From Novosphingobium sp. 17-62-19 (GTDB lineage Bacteria; Pseudomonadota; Alphaproteobacteria; Sphingomonadales; Sphingomonadaceae), in the NCBI RefSeq assembly GCF_002256775.1, contig NZ_NCII01000020.1, forward strand, positions 1 to 64,000: 64,000 nucleotides of DNA, written 5' to 3'. Below, piece by piece: positions 34,450 to 44,061 of this stretch. The notes below the pieces were generated by a model. That model did not search any database. It was not told the DNA's origin and worked only from the letters and a program-made list of their open reading frames with translations. Position numbers and translations under genes: made by a program. Position 1 is the stretch's first letter. The number at the start of each line of letters is the position of its first letter.

Positions 34450-36056
34450 GCGCAGGGCACGGTAGTTTGCGCGGCTTCGATCAGCAGCGGATCGTGCGTG
34501 GCGACGATGACCAGCCGGGTGCGGGCCACGTATTGCAGAACTGCGGTGACTTTGCGGGCGATGTCGGCATCGAGATCAGCGGTCGGTTCGTCGAGCAGCA
34601 GGATCGGGCGCTCAGACAAGATCGCACGGGCGAGGCCGATGCGGCGGCGCTCTCCGCCTGAGAGGCCCGAACCGACCGGGTCAATCACCAGATCGCCGCC
34701 GCGTGCACCGAGCAACGCGTCAAGGCCTAGACGGTGCGCCAAATCGCGCCAATCGGCATCACCTACGCTGCCGAGCAGGATGTTGTCAGCGAGCGTGCCG
34801 GGCAGCAGCAAAGGGCGCTGGCCGCTCCACCCAATGTGCGGGTTGAGCGCGCCGGGCGCAACGTCTTGATCTGCCGTCAGCAGCTTTCCCGAAGCGACCG
34901 GAACCATGCCAACGATAGCGTGGAGCAGCGAGGATTTACCCGAACCTGTGGGACCGGTGACAGCGTGAAGCCCGGTCTGCGGCCATTGCACACTGAACGG
35001 GCCGATGGTGGAGCCATCATCATAACGGACAAGCAGTTCGTGCAACGAAAGGCCGGCCGGCGCAGCGTTGTGCCGTTGTGCTTGCGCCAGCATCGCCTCG
35101 GCCCGCGCCAGTTCAGGTTCCGTCGCGGCCATCGCGGCCTCACCCTGCTGCTTTTCGTGATAGGCGGCGGCCATGCGGCGCATTCCCAGATAGAATTCGG
35201 GCGCGAGCGCGAGGACAAAGAAAGCGCGCGTCAGATCGAGCGATTCCGGCGCGGGGAACGGCAGGATGCCGAGCAGCGAGAAGCCGCAATAGACCGCGAC
35301 CAGCGCGACCGAGAGCGCAGCGAAGAATTCCAGCACCGCGCTGGAGACGAAGGCGATGCGCAGCACGCGCAAGGTGCGCGCTGCCACATCCTGCGCGGCG
35401 CTGGCGATCTGGCGGGTGACGCGATCCTCTGCGCCGAAGCTGACGATGGTGGGCAGCGTGCGGGCGCGATCCACGAACAGCCCGGTCATGCGGGAAAGCG
35501 CAAGATGCTGGCGCTCTGCCTCAACCCGCGCGGCGGTGCCCGCAAGGATCATCCCGAAGGCAAACGGGATCAGCGTGGCCAGCATGATCGCGGCGGCGAC
35601 CCAACTGGCGAGCGCGGCCAGTGCGGCACAGAACAGCGGGGAGACGACGGCCGCGCTGCGGATCGGGGCGAATTTTCCAACATAGCCATCGAGCACTTCA
35701 ACATCGTCGATAGCGGTGCGCAAGTCCTCTCCCGGCAAGCGGCCCCGGCGGAACCCGGTGGGCAACAAGGCGCTGAACAGGCGGGTGCGCAAGGCCTGCT
35801 TTGCGACATTCGCGGCGGCCTGCCCCTGCGCCGCGCCACGTGCCTGTGCCAGCGCCCGCACCGGACCGCTGAGCGCAAGAGCAGCCAGCGCGAGCATCCC
35901 CACCAAAGCGGGTCGGTCACCCATTCCACCACCCAGCCAGAACGCCAGCGCGCCCGCAAAGAGCGCCGCGCCAACGACGTCTGTTTGCCACCAAACAGCG
36001 GCGCGGCGCGCGTGGGACGATTTCGATTTCAGGAAAGTAGAAGCGGGCTGGGTCAT
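34446..36056 (-). CDS. cydD: CydD, ABC exporter subunit for cytochrome bd assembly
   Basis: A 536-residue half-transporter. Membrane helices are at about 25-60, 125-180 and 240-300, followed by an ATPase domain with Walker A GPTGSGKSS (about 366-374), signature LSGGERRR and Walker B ILLLDEPTADLD. It pairs with CydC. It is transcribed away from cydA, so the 150-bp region between them probably holds both promoters. Both proteins are somewhat shorter than E. coli CydD and CydC (about 588 and 573). Confidence 0.9.
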   Translation of the reverse strand: MTQPASTFLKSKSSHARRAAVWWQTDVVGAALFAGALAFWLGGGMGDRPALVGMLALAALALSGPVRALAQARGAAQGQAAANVAKQALRTRLFSALLPTGFRRGRLPGEDLRTAIDDVEVLDGYVGKFAPIRSAAVVSPLFCAALAALASWVAAAIMLATLIPFAFGMILAGTAARVEAERQHLALSRMTGLFVDRARTLPTIVSFGAEDRVTRQIASAAQDVAARTLRVLRIAFVSSAVLEFFAALSVALVAVYCGFSLLGILPFPAPESLDLTRAFFVLALAPEFYLGMRRMAAAYHEKQQGEAAMAATEPELARAEAMLAQAQRHNAAPAGLSLHELLVRYDDGSTIGPFSVQWPQTGLHAVTGPTGSGKSSLLHAIVGMVPVASGKLLTADQDVAPGALNPHIGWSGQRPLLLPGTLADNILLGSVGDADWRDLAHRLGLDALLGARGGDLVIDPVGSGLSGGERRRIGLARAILSERPILLLDEPTADLDADIARKVTAVLQYVARTRLVIVATHDPLLIEAAQTTVPCA

Positions 36057-36206
36057 TTCACGAAGCGCTTATGGCCCGCCCCTTAGGGTGACTGCAAGTG
36101 TATATTACCGTTTTCTGATATTGGGAAGTGTGATAGATGGCGGGCCAAGTCGAGTCGGGCCTGTCGTGGCATTGATCCGACCTGTCACGTACCGGGGATT
36201 CCTTTT

Positions 36207-37781
36207 ATGGATATGGCCGTCGTCGAACTATCGCGGTTACAATTTGCACTGACTGCGATGTATCATTTTCTGTTTGTGCCGCTGACGCTCGGCCTGTCGT
36301 TCATGCTGGTCATCATGGAGAGCGTGTTCGTGATGACGGGCCGCCCGATCTGGCGACAGATCACGCGGTTCTGGGGCAAGCTGTTCGGCATCAACTTCGT
36401 GCTGGGCGTGGCGACTGGCCTGACCATGGAGTTCGAATTCGGGACCAACTGGTCGTATTACTCGCACTATGTCGGCGATATTTTCGGCGCTCCGCTGGCG
36501 ATTGAAGGGCTGATGGCCTTCTTCCTTGAAGCGACGATGGTCGGGTTGATGTTCTTTGGGTGGGACCGGCTTTCGCGCGTGGGGCACCTTGCCGTCACGT
36601 TCTGCGTGGCGCTGGGCAGCAATCTTTCGGCCCTGTGGATCCTGATCGCCAACGGGTGGATGCAGAACCCGGTGGGGTCGCGCTTCAATCCCGATACGAT
36701 GCGTATGGAAGTGACCGATTTTACCGCAGTGCTGTTCAATCCGGTGGCGCAGGCCAAGTTCGTCCACACCGTAAGCGCGGGCTATGTCTGTGCCGCGGTG
36801 TTCGTGATGGGCGTTTCGGCGTGGTATCTGCTCAAGGGCAAATGGGTGGGCTTTGCCAAACGGTCGATGATGGTGGCATCCGCGTTCGGGCTGGCGTCCA
36901 GCCTCTCGGTCGTCGTGCTGGGCGATGAATCCGGCTATGCGCTGACCGACAACCAGAAGATGAAGCTCGCCGCAATCGAGGCGATGTGGCACACCGAGGA
37001 GGCTCCGGCAGGGCTTTCGATCTTTGGCATTCCCGACATGGAGAGCCAGACCACTGCGTTTGAAGTGAAGATCCCCTATGTGCTGGGGCTGATCTCCACG
37101 CGTAGCCTGACCGGCGAAGTGGCGGGCATCAACGATCTGGTGCTGAAAGCGGATGAGCGCATCCGGGCGGGCATTCTGGCCTATGATGCGCTGGAACGGC
37201 TGAAAGCCAACCGCACCGACGTGGCGGCGCGCGAGGCGTTTGAGCGCAACAAGGCGCACCTTGGCTATGCCATGCTGCTCAAGCGGCAGATCCCCGATCC
37301 GCGCACTGCAAACGATGCGCAGATCCTGCAGGCGGCACGCGATACGATCCCCAACGTGCCGGTGATGTTCTGGCTGTTCCGCCTGATGGCGGGGCTGGGT
37401 TTCCTGTTCATCGGCTTCTTTGCGCTGGCGTTCTACTGCTCGTCCACCTGCCAGTTTGAAAAGCGCTGGTTCCTGAAGCTGGCTGTGGTGATGATCCCGC
37501 TTCCGTGGATTGCCATCGAGTTCGGCTGGTTGCTGGCCGAAATCGGACGCCAGCCGTGGGCCGTGGAAGGCGTGCTGCCGACGTTCCTTGGCGCCTCCTC
37601 GCTCACCGTGGGTCAGGTCTGGACGACCATTGCCGGGTTCACCGCGCTCTATTCGGCACTGGCGGTGATCGAGGTGCGGCTGATGCTTTCGTCGATCCGC
37701 AAGGGGCCGGTGGAACATGCACCGGAGCCTGAAAAGGACACAGCTTTCGGCGGCGGCTTTGCGCCGATGCCGGCCGAATAA
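36207..37781 (+). CDS. cydA: Cytochrome bd ubiquinol oxidase subunit I (CydA)
   Basis: A 524-residue integral membrane subunit that binds hemes b558, b595 and d and oxidises quinol. It aligns closely with E. coli CydA along the whole length: LSRLQFALTAMYHFLFVPLTLG (His20 is the b595 ligand), GTNWSYYSHYVGDIFGAPLAIEG, FVHTVSAGYV (b558 ligand His) and GRQPW near the C-terminus. The quinol-binding Q loop is long, with VVLGDESGYALTDNQKMKLAAIEAMW, so this is a true CydA of the long-loop type rather than CioA. Bd oxidases are resistant to sulfide and cyanide, which fits the neighbouring SQR island. Confidence 0.97.
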   Translation: MDMAVVELSRLQFALTAMYHFLFVPLTLGLSFMLVIMESVFVMTGRPIWRQITRFWGKLFGINFVLGVATGLTMEFEFGTNWSYYSHYVGDIFGAPLAIEGLMAFFLEATMVGLMFFGWDRLSRVGHLAVTFCVALGSNLSALWILIANGWMQNPVGSRFNPDTMRMEVTDFTAVLFNPVAQAKFVHTVSAGYVCAAVFVMGVSAWYLLKGKWVGFAKRSMMVASAFGLASSLSVVVLGDESGYALTDNQKMKLAAIEAMWHTEEAPAGLSIFGIPDMESQTTAFEVKIPYVLGLISTRSLTGEVAGINDLVLKADERIRAGILAYDALERLKANRTDVAAREAFERNKAHLGYAMLLKRQIPDPRTANDAQILQAARDTIPNVPVMFWLFRLMAGLGFLFIGFFALAFYCSSTCQFEKRWFLKLAVVMIPLPWIAIEFGWLLAEIGRQPWAVEGVLPTFLGASSLTVGQVWTTIAGFTALYSALAVIEVRLMLSSIRKGPVEHAPEPEKDTAFGGGFAPMPAE

Positions 37782-37793
37782 GGAGCGATTGCG

Positions 37794-38942
37794 ATGGGTA
37801 TTCCCCTCGATTATGAAACGCTGCGCATCATCTGGTGGGCGCTGATGGGCGTGCTGCTGATCGGCTTTGCGCTGACCGATGGCTATGACCTTGGCGTCGC
37901 CTCGCTCCTGCCTTTCGTGGCAAAGGACGATGCCGAGCGGCGGCTGGTAATCAATTCGGTAGCGGCGCATTGGGAGGGCCATCAGGTGTGGCTGATCCTT
38001 GGCGCCGGGGCGATCTTTGCAGCCTGGCCGTTCGTCTATGCGGTGAGCTTTTCGGGCTTTTACATTGCGATGTTTCTGGTGCTGGCCGCGCTGATCCTGC
38101 GGCCGGTGGCGTTCAAGTATCGTTCGAAGCATAACGGCGCCGCTTGGCGCAGTCGTTGGGACATGGCGCTGTTCGTGTCCGGCATCGTGCCCGCGCTGGT
38201 GTTTGGCGTGGCGGTGGGCAACGTGCTGCTGGGCGTGCCCTTCCGTTTGGATGGCGATCTGCGCAGCTTCTATGAAGGCACGCTGCTGGGGCTGTTCACG
38301 CCCTTTGCACTGTTGAGCGGGCTGCTGTCGGTGGCGATGCTGGTTCTGCATGGGGCCGGTTGGCTGGCCATGAAGATCGAGGACGGCCCTGTGCTGGATC
38401 GCGCACGCCGGTTTGGCAGCGTCTCGGCGATTGCAGCCGTGGTGCTGTTTGCTCTGGGCGGACTGATCGTGGCGCAAGGTGGGCTGGGTTTTCGGATCGA
38501 TGGCGTGGTTGACACTGCCGGGCCTTCGAACCCGCACTATGCCGGGGCCGTGATGGCGGCGGGCGCATGGCTCGACAATTATGGCGCGCAGCCGTGGACG
38601 CTGTTCGCGCCGGTGCTGGGGCTGGCCGGGCCGGTAGTGGCCCTGGTGGGCATTCGCAGCCGCAACCACCTGCTGAACTTTGGCGGTTCCTCGCTGGCGA
38701 CGGTGGGGATCATCGCGACGGTGGGGCTGTCGATGTTCCCGTTCATCCTGCCCAGTTCCATCGATCCGGCATCAAGCCTGACGGTGTGGACCGCATCGTC
38801 GAGCCATCTGACGCTGTGGATCATGCTGCTGGTGACAGTGGTCATGCTGCCGCTGGTCCTGGCCTACACCGCATGGGCAATGCGCGTCATGTTCGGGCGA
38901 CTGACGATGCGCGAAATCCAGCATAGCCCCGACTTCTACTGA
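37794..38942 (+). CDS. cydB: Cytochrome bd ubiquinol oxidase subunit II (CydB)
   Basis: A 382-residue membrane subunit with about eight helices. The start LRIIWWALMGVLLIGFALTDGYDLGV and INSVAAHWEGHQVWLILGAGAIFAAWPFVYA match CydB. It stabilises the CydA hemes. ATG 37794 follows AAGGAG, 12 bp after cydA. It is followed by cydX. Confidence 0.97.
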   Translation: MGIPLDYETLRIIWWALMGVLLIGFALTDGYDLGVASLLPFVAKDDAERRLVINSVAAHWEGHQVWLILGAGAIFAAWPFVYAVSFSGFYIAMFLVLAALILRPVAFKYRSKHNGAAWRSRWDMALFVSGIVPALVFGVAVGNVLLGVPFRLDGDLRSFYEGTLLGLFTPFALLSGLLSVAMLVLHGAGWLAMKIEDGPVLDRARRFGSVSAIAAVVLFALGGLIVAQGGLGFRIDGVVDTAGPSNPHYAGAVMAAGAWLDNYGAQPWTLFAPVLGLAGPVVALVGIRSRNHLLNFGGSSLATVGIIATVGLSMFPFILPSSIDPASSLTVWTASSSHLTLWIMLLVTVVMLPLVLAYTAWAMRVMFGRLTMREIQHSPDFY

Positions 38943-38954
38943 GGAATCAAGACG

Positions 38955-39065
38955 ATGTGGTACTTCACCTGGATACTCGGCCTTGGCCTTGCCGTATCGT
39001 TCGGGATCATCAACGGCATGTGGAACGAGTTCCGCATGGGTGATGCAGGAGAGGCGGAGGAATAG
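38955..39065 (+). CDS. cydX: Cytochrome bd small subunit CydX
   Basis: A 36-residue single-helix protein beginning MWYFTWILGLGLAVSFGIIN and ending in an acidic tail (GDAGEAEE). The MWYFxWILG start and size match CydX, which sits at the groove of CydA and stabilises the oxidase. It begins 12 bp after cydB. It is easy to miss because of its size. Confidence 0.93.
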   Translation: MWYFTWILGLGLAVSFGIINGMWNEFRMGDAGEAEE

Positions 39066-39131
39066 CTTTCGGCAATCGGCCTGACGCTTCACGCTTGACC
39101 ATCATGGCCCGCCCCGCAACGGTGCGTGGCC

Positions 39132-40430
39132 ATGGCGCTGATCGAGATCATTTCCGAGGCGGCGGTCGTCGGCGCAAACGTCGATGCGCTGGCAGACTAC
39201 TATTTCCCGATCCTTTGTGGCTTGGGTGCGATTATCCTGATGGTGGCGTGGTTGCCGCTGGTGCTTCGCAAATGGCCGCTATCCCTTCCCATGATCTGCC
39301 TCGGGCTGGGCGTCGTGGTATTTTCGCTTCCACCCTTTTCCGCCCTTGCCCCTCATCCCGAAAAGACGCCCGGCCTCATTGAACGGGCCGCAGAACTGAT
39401 CGTCATCGTCTCGCTGATGGGAGCGGGGCTGAAGATCAGCAAGCCGGTCAACGACAGGAAATGGCGCGCGACATGGCGGCTATTGGCCGTGGCAATGCCT
39501 GTAACCATCATTGCCCTGATGGTTCTGGGGCAGCAGTTGCTGGGGCTGGGCCTTGCCACGGCACTGCTCTTTGCAGCAGCGCTGGCGCCGACCGACCCAG
39601 TGCTGGCCGGCGATATCCAGATCGAACCCGGCGAGGAAGACGCTCCGGCCGAATTCACCCTGACCAGCGAGGCCGGTCTCAACGACGCGCTGGCATTTCC
39701 CTTCATCCACCTCGCGCTTGCTCTGGCCGCTGCGGGGAGCTTCGCCTCGGCAAAGCTTGGCGACTGGTTGCTGGTGGATGTGCTATGGCGGCTTAGCGCG
39801 GGAACGGCAGCCGGAGCGGGGCTCGGCTGGCTGGTCGGTGTCATCATCTACCGACTGCCAAGCAACACCCGTCTTTCACGGACTGGCGACGGGTTTGTCG
39901 CACTTGGGGCAACCCTGACGGTCTATACCCTGACCGAATTCGTCCATGGATATGGCTTCCTTGCCGTCTTTATCGCCGGGCTGATGATGCGCCGTGCGGC
40001 ACGAGGCCATGACTTCAACACACGCCTGCACGACTTCGCGGACGAGGCCGAGCGCCTGCTGATGATGCTTCTGTTGTTGCTGTTCGGAGGAATGCTCGCT
40101 GCGGGGCTCCTCGCTGGCATCGGGCTGGCAGAGATTGCATTCGCCGCGCTGGCGCTATTGGTGGTGCGCCCTGCGGCAGGTCTGTTGAGCCTGATCGGTT
40201 CACCCATTCAGGGGCTTGAACGAGGGATCATCGCCTTTTTCGGGATACGGGGGCTCGGTTCGGTCTATTACCTGAGCTACGGCATCAATCACGGCAGGTT
40301 TGACCATGAGCACAGCCTGTGGGGGACGATGGGCCTAATCATCGTGAGTTCGGTGGTGATCCACGGAATGCTGGTAACGCCATCGCTGGCCCGGTTGAAA
40401 CGCACGCGACAGGGCGCTGCCGGTCAGTAG
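39132..40430 (+). CDS. Cation:proton antiporter (CPA1/NhaP-like)
   Basis: A 432-residue protein with about twelve membrane helices. The motifs ALAPTDPVLAGD and TSEAGLNDALAFPF (the ND ion-binding pair) are the signatures of CPA1 Na+(K+)/H+ antiporters. The C-terminal cytoplasmic tail is short (LARLKRTRQGAAGQ). ATG 39132 was chosen; a GTG two codons upstream is equally possible. It stands 66 bp after cydX and may be separate. It would control cytoplasmic pH and sodium. Confidence 0.9.
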   Translation: MALIEIISEAAVVGANVDALADYYFPILCGLGAIILMVAWLPLVLRKWPLSLPMICLGLGVVVFSLPPFSALAPHPEKTPGLIERAAELIVIVSLMGAGLKISKPVNDRKWRATWRLLAVAMPVTIIALMVLGQQLLGLGLATALLFAAALAPTDPVLAGDIQIEPGEEDAPAEFTLTSEAGLNDALAFPFIHLALALAAAGSFASAKLGDWLLVDVLWRLSAGTAAGAGLGWLVGVIIYRLPSNTRLSRTGDGFVALGATLTVYTLTEFVHGYGFLAVFIAGLMMRRAARGHDFNTRLHDFADEAERLLMMLLLLLFGGMLAAGLLAGIGLAEIAFAALALLVVRPAAGLLSLIGSPIQGLERGIIAFFGIRGLGSVYYLSYGINHGRFDHEHSLWGTMGLIIVSSVVIHGMLVTPSLARLKRTRQGAAGQ

Positions 40431-40459
40431 ACACGACAGGCCCTGCCGCAACGTTATCG

Positions 40460-41068
40460 TCAGGCGATGTCTTCGACCTTGAGCTTCGGCTTGAGTTCGG
40501 CCCGCGCTTTCTCTTCTGTCTTCCGGCGCTCGAAAACATCGCGCATGTGCTGGCGGTCGGCTTCGGTGAGAATCTTCTCACTTTCCACAAACTGCTCCTG
40601 CTCCTCTTCGCGGATGTGGTGCAGGTATTCGTGTTTCAGATCAGCGAAGCGCTCCATCCACTTCTTCTTGCCCATGTCGCGCGCGGTCAGGTCATCGAGC
40701 ATCTTGTCGATGTCCTTGTGCTCGGCCACGGCGTGGCGTGCAAATTCGGTGGTTTCCGGGTTGCGCAGGACAGTGGACCACAGCGCCTGCTCCTCGGCAG
40801 CGGCGTGGGATTTCAGCTCATAGACCAGTTCCTCGAATAGAGCCTCGCGGTCTGCGCTCTTGCCCTCGGTTACCTCGATCATGGCGAGCAGCGCGCGGTG
40901 TCGGTCATGGTCCTCAATCAGGCGCCCGAAGATATCGGGCAGCCCACGCAGGTCGGTCTCCGGGGTTGTCCCGATCCGCGCCGGAACATCGGGCGCGATG
41001 GCTTTGGCCTTGGCTACAGCTTTGGATTTCGCCTCAGCGGGCGCTTCACGTTTGGTTTTGCTTGCCAT
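40460..41068 (-). CDS. Hemerythrin-like HHE domain protein
   Basis: A 202-residue soluble protein with a Lys/Ala-rich N-terminus (about residues 1-35) and a four-helix HHE bundle. Candidate diiron ligands appear in LIEDHDRHRALL, LKSHAAAEEQALW, HAVAEHKDIDKML and YLHHIREEEQEQFVESE. Such proteins bind oxygen, nitric oxide or protect against stress. ATG 41068 follows GGGAGTGA, 13 bp after the katE stop, so it is co-transcribed with the catalase gene. The C-terminus is highly charged. Specific role unknown. Confidence 0.85.
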   Translation of the reverse strand: MASKTKREAPAEAKSKAVAKAKAIAPDVPARIGTTPETDLRGLPDIFGRLIEDHDRHRALLAMIEVTEGKSADREALFEELVYELKSHAAAEEQALWSTVLRNPETTEFARHAVAEHKDIDKMLDDLTARDMGKKKWMERFADLKHEYLHHIREEEQEQFVESEKILTEADRQHMRDVFERRKTEEKARAELKPKLKVEDIA

Positions 41069-41081
41069 GTTGATCACTCCC

Positions 41082-43238
41082 TCAGGCCAGATCACGGATC
41101 TTCGGCTCGCGCGCAAAGTGGCGCACCGGGCCGATGTTCAGCAGTTCCTCGTTGGGCACAACGCCCTCGTCCTTCTCTACGCCTGCCTTGTCGAGGATCA
41201 CTTGTGTCCCCTTGCAATGCGCGATGGTCTTGCAATGGCCATAGGCGTCCATGAACCATTGCACCGCCGCGCCTTGCGTGGCGAGCTTTGCCGCAGCATC
41301 AGGCATCAGCACCGCAGCCACCGCATCGAACAGCACCGAGGGCGAACCTTCCAGCTTGCCATCGGCCTTGAGCGTGCCACCCTTGACCGCGATCCCGCCA
41401 ACCTTGGGCGCGACAAGGAACACGCTGCCGCCTGCCGCTTCAACGCCAGACTTCAGCTTGTCGATCGTTTCCTTGTCCGAACCTTCGGCAAACAGGATGC
41501 CGACCTTGCGGCCTTCAAACGTCATCTTCGCCTGCTTCTGGATGGAAAGCGCATCCGACGGCTTCATCTTCACAGGTTCACGCGCCGCCGGGGCCTTTTC
41601 CGGCAGATCCATCGCCAGACCATCGGCCACCCGCTTTGCCAGCGCCTCGTCAACATTGCGCAGCCTTGAAAGCACGCGAACCCGGACGTGTTCCAGTGAA
41701 ACCTTCGACAGTTCGAACACCATTGCCGAAGCAATGTGCGCCTGTTCGCTTGTCGTCTGCGACTGGAAGAACAGCGCAGCCTGGCTGTAGTGATCGGCAA
41801 ACAGGTCTGCCCTCACGCGCACCTTCTCGGTCGGGTCATTGCGCTCGCCATTTTCGCGGAACGAGGTGAAGCCCGTGTCCACGGACGCGCGCGGTCCTGC
41901 ATCCTCGCCCGCTTCGTCCAGCGAGTTCGGTTCATAGTTGGCACGGCCAGTTGGGACCAGCGTCTGCATCAGGCCATCGCGCTGCATATTGTGGAACGGG
42001 CACTTGGGCGCGTTGACCGGGATCTGATGGAAGTTGGTCGTGCCAAGGCGCGACTTCTGCGTGTCGAGATAGGAGAACAGCCGCCCCTGCAGCAGCGGGT
42101 CGTTGGAGAAATCGATGCCGGGAAGCACGTTCGAGGGCAGGAACGCCACCTGCTCGGTCTCGGCAAAGAAGTTGTCGACGTTGCGGTTGAGCGTCATGCG
42201 GCCGATGATTTGCACCGGCACATCTTCTTCGGGGATCAGTTTGGTGGCATCCAGCACATCGTAAGGCTGCTTTGCCGCAAACTCCTCGTCAAACACCTGC
42301 ACGCCCAGATCCCACGCCGGGAAGTTGCCCGCCTCGATGCTTTCAAACAGATCGCGGCGGTGGAAATCCTGATCGGCCCCGGCAATCTTCACGGCCTCGT
42401 CCCAAATCAGCGATTCCATGCCCAGCACAGGCTTCCAATGGAATTTGACGAACTTGCCTTCACCCGCAGCATTGATGAAGCGGAAGGTGTGGACGCCAAA
42501 ACCTTCCATCATCCGCAAGGTGCGCGGGATGGCGCGGTCGCTCATGGCCCACATGATCATGTGCATCGTTTCAGGCATCAGCCCCACGAAATCCCAGAAG
42601 GTGTCATGCGCGCTGGCGGCCTGTGGATAGCCACGGTCGGCTTCCATCTTCACCGAATGGACAAGATCGGGAAACTTCATCGCATCCTGAATGAAGAACA
42701 CCGGAATGTTGTTGCCAACAAGATCCCAGTTGCCTTCATCGGTATAGAGCTTCACGGCAAACCCGCGCACGTCGCGCGGCGTATCGACCGAACCTGCCCC
42801 GCCTGCGACGGTGGAAAAGCGCACGAAGACCGGGCAGGAATTGCCCTTCTTCTGGAACAGACCTGCCTTGGTCAGTTCAGGGATCGCCTTGGTCACTTCG
42901 AACACGCCATGCGCGCCCGATCCGCGCGCGTGGACGATCCGTTCGGGAATGCGTTCGTGATCGAAGTGGAAGATCTTCTCGCGCAGGATGAAGTCTTCAA
43001 GCAGCGTCGGGCCGCGTGCGCCAGCTTTCAGGCTGTTCTGGTTGTCGGCAATGCGGTGGCCAAAGTTGTCCGTCAGAAAGGCTGAGGCATCGTTGCCACT
43101 CGTGGCGTTCTGATGCGTCTCTCCGGCATTGCCGGATGCCGTATCGTAGCTGGCCTTGCCACTGCCCGGCTGGTGGTCTGCCAGACCGTTTTCAAGTGCG
43201 GGGCTGGCGGCGGAAGGTTCAGGTGCTGTCTTGGCCAT
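41082..43238 (-). CDS. katE: Large-subunit monofunctional catalase (KatE/HPII type)
   Basis: A 718-residue heme catalase that converts H2O2 to water and oxygen. The catalytic His is H103 in [13 protein letters not shown], and the heme-ligand Tyr is in [14 protein letters not shown]. The large-subunit form is shown by the N-terminal extension (about 75 residues) and a C-terminal flavodoxin/DJ-1-like domain from about residue 575 ([23 protein letters not shown]). ATG 43238 follows AAGGGACA. This type is usually under general-stress control. It leads an operon with the hemerythrin gene. Confidence 0.95.
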   Translation of the reverse strand: MAKTAPEPSAASPALENGLADHQPGSGKASYDTASGNAGETHQNATSGNDASAFLTDNFGHRIADNQNSLKAGARGPTLLEDFILREKIFHFDHERIPERIVHARGSGAHGVFEVTKAIPELTKAGLFQKKGNSCPVFVRFSTVAGGAGSVDTPRDVRGFAVKLYTDEGNWDLVGNNIPVFFIQDAMKFPDLVHSVKMEADRGYPQAASAHDTFWDFVGLMPETMHMIMWAMSDRAIPRTLRMMEGFGVHTFRFINAAGEGKFVKFHWKPVLGMESLIWDEAVKIAGADQDFHRRDLFESIEAGNFPAWDLGVQVFDEEFAAKQPYDVLDATKLIPEEDVPVQIIGRMTLNRNVDNFFAETEQVAFLPSNVLPGIDFSNDPLLQGRLFSYLDTQKSRLGTTNFHQIPVNAPKCPFHNMQRDGLMQTLVPTGRANYEPNSLDEAGEDAGPRASVDTGFTSFRENGERNDPTEKVRVRADLFADHYSQAALFFQSQTTSEQAHIASAMVFELSKVSLEHVRVRVLSRLRNVDEALAKRVADGLAMDLPEKAPAAREPVKMKPSDALSIQKQAKMTFEGRKVGILFAEGSDKETIDKLKSGVEAAGGSVFLVAPKVGGIAVKGGTLKADGKLEGSPSVLFDAVAAVLMPDAAAKLATQGAAVQWFMDAYGHCKTIAHCKGTQVILDKAGVEKDEGVVPNEELLNIGPVRHFAREPKIRDLA

Positions 43239-43407
43239 TGAAAATGTCCCTTGGAAAGTGTGCGCGCGCAAGCACACACGAAGGCAGGGCTGAAACGCCC
43301 CACCTCCGTTCGCGCCATACAAATGCGCCGAAAAATCTATCTGGATCGAACCTGCGGCAAGACCGCCTGCTCCGTGAGGGAGCGGGCGGCCCGCCAGTCA
43401 GGATCAA

Positions 43408-43623
43408 TCAGTACGGCAGGTGCCGCTGGCGCGCCTGCTTCTTCTTGAAATGGCGCGAAACAAGCCAGGTTCCGGTCGCTGCTGCCACCATGCCCATTGG
43501 CCCCATGCGCCGCATGGCCGTGGCTGCAACAACGCCCAAAAGCGCGCCGCCACCTTCGCTCATATCGGGAGTGCGTTCAGCAATCTTTTTGCCAACAACA
43601 GCGGAAATGATCTTGCCTAGCAT
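43408..43623 (-). CDS. Small hypothetical membrane-associated protein
   Basis: A 71-residue protein with a hydrophobic Gly/Ala-rich middle (GGGALLGVVAATAMRRMGPMGMVAAATGTWLVS) and a basic end (RHFKKKQARQRH). An AGGAGG ribosome-binding site sits just upstream of the ATG, which supports a real gene. I do not recognise a family. It lies upstream of katE on the same strand, 170 bp away, and might share stress regulation. Confidence 0.7.
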   Translation of the reverse strand: MLGKIISAVVGKKIAERTPDMSEGGGALLGVVAATAMRRMGPMGMVAAATGTWLVSRHFKKKQARQRHLPY

Positions 43624-43727
43624 ATGTCCTCCTGTTCGCGATTTGAACGAGCGCGCGAAGACATGGTTCCCGCCGTAACCAGATGGAGCCGTTGAACGAC
43701 CGAATAAACACGGCTACCGTTAGTCTA

Positions 43728-44001
43728 TTAGAGCACTTTCCGACCAATCTGGCTCACCACGACGGAGCCGATTTTGGCCGAGTGCAAGGATCGAGGAGGG
43801 AGCCATGCCATTGCATAGTGACCGAGGAGAGACGCAGCAATCGGCCAAAAGGGGCCCGCCCCTGCGGGGTTGCCGCAGGGAGCCCCTCGGACCGCGTCGC
43901 CTTGTTTGGACGGGCAACCAGCCCGCCCTGCACAAGGCTCCTTGCCGAGAAGCTTCCTGCGGCAATCGTGGTGAGCCAGATTGGTCGGAAAGTGCTCTAA
44001 G
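43728..44001. mobile_element. 274-bp MITE-like element with 35-bp perfect terminal inverted repeats
   Basis: The left end 43728-43762 and the right end 43967-44001 are perfect inverted copies over 35 bp (beginning TTAGAGCACTTTCCGACC). Inside are further inverted repeats: TTTTGGCCGA (43772-43781) with TCGGCCAAAA (43841-43850), and the hairpin CCCTGCGG (43860-43867) with CCGCAGGG (43873-43880), enclosed by GGGGC and GCCCC. No transposase or other convincing gene fits. This looks like a non-autonomous miniature transposon or a large structured repeat. It fills most of the 438-bp gap before the next gene; no clear target-site duplication beyond the ends was seen. Confidence 0.75.
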
Positions 44002-44061
44002 GCCCCCGGCGTGGTCCCGCTGCGTTGTTTGTCAGGGCCACAAGGCGAGGAATTGATCGGA

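Noticed and set aside
34734..36086. A 450-codon plus-strand open frame opposite cydD
   Set aside because: Very Arg/Gln/Glu-rich, no motif, and lies over clear ABC transporter motifs on the other strand.
36237..38669. An 810-codon open frame opposite cydA and cydB
   Set aside because: It is a shadow of strongly conserved cyd genes, rich in His/Arg/Gln, with no domain signature. Length comes from high GC.
41736..43085. A 449-codon open frame opposite katE
   Set aside because: Shadow frame over a highly conserved catalase; no ribosome-binding site or family features.
43981..44061. In-frame extension of the TPP enzyme into the MITE
   Set aside because: The extra residues are unlike the family and come from the inverted repeat; ATG 44062 gives the normal N-terminus.
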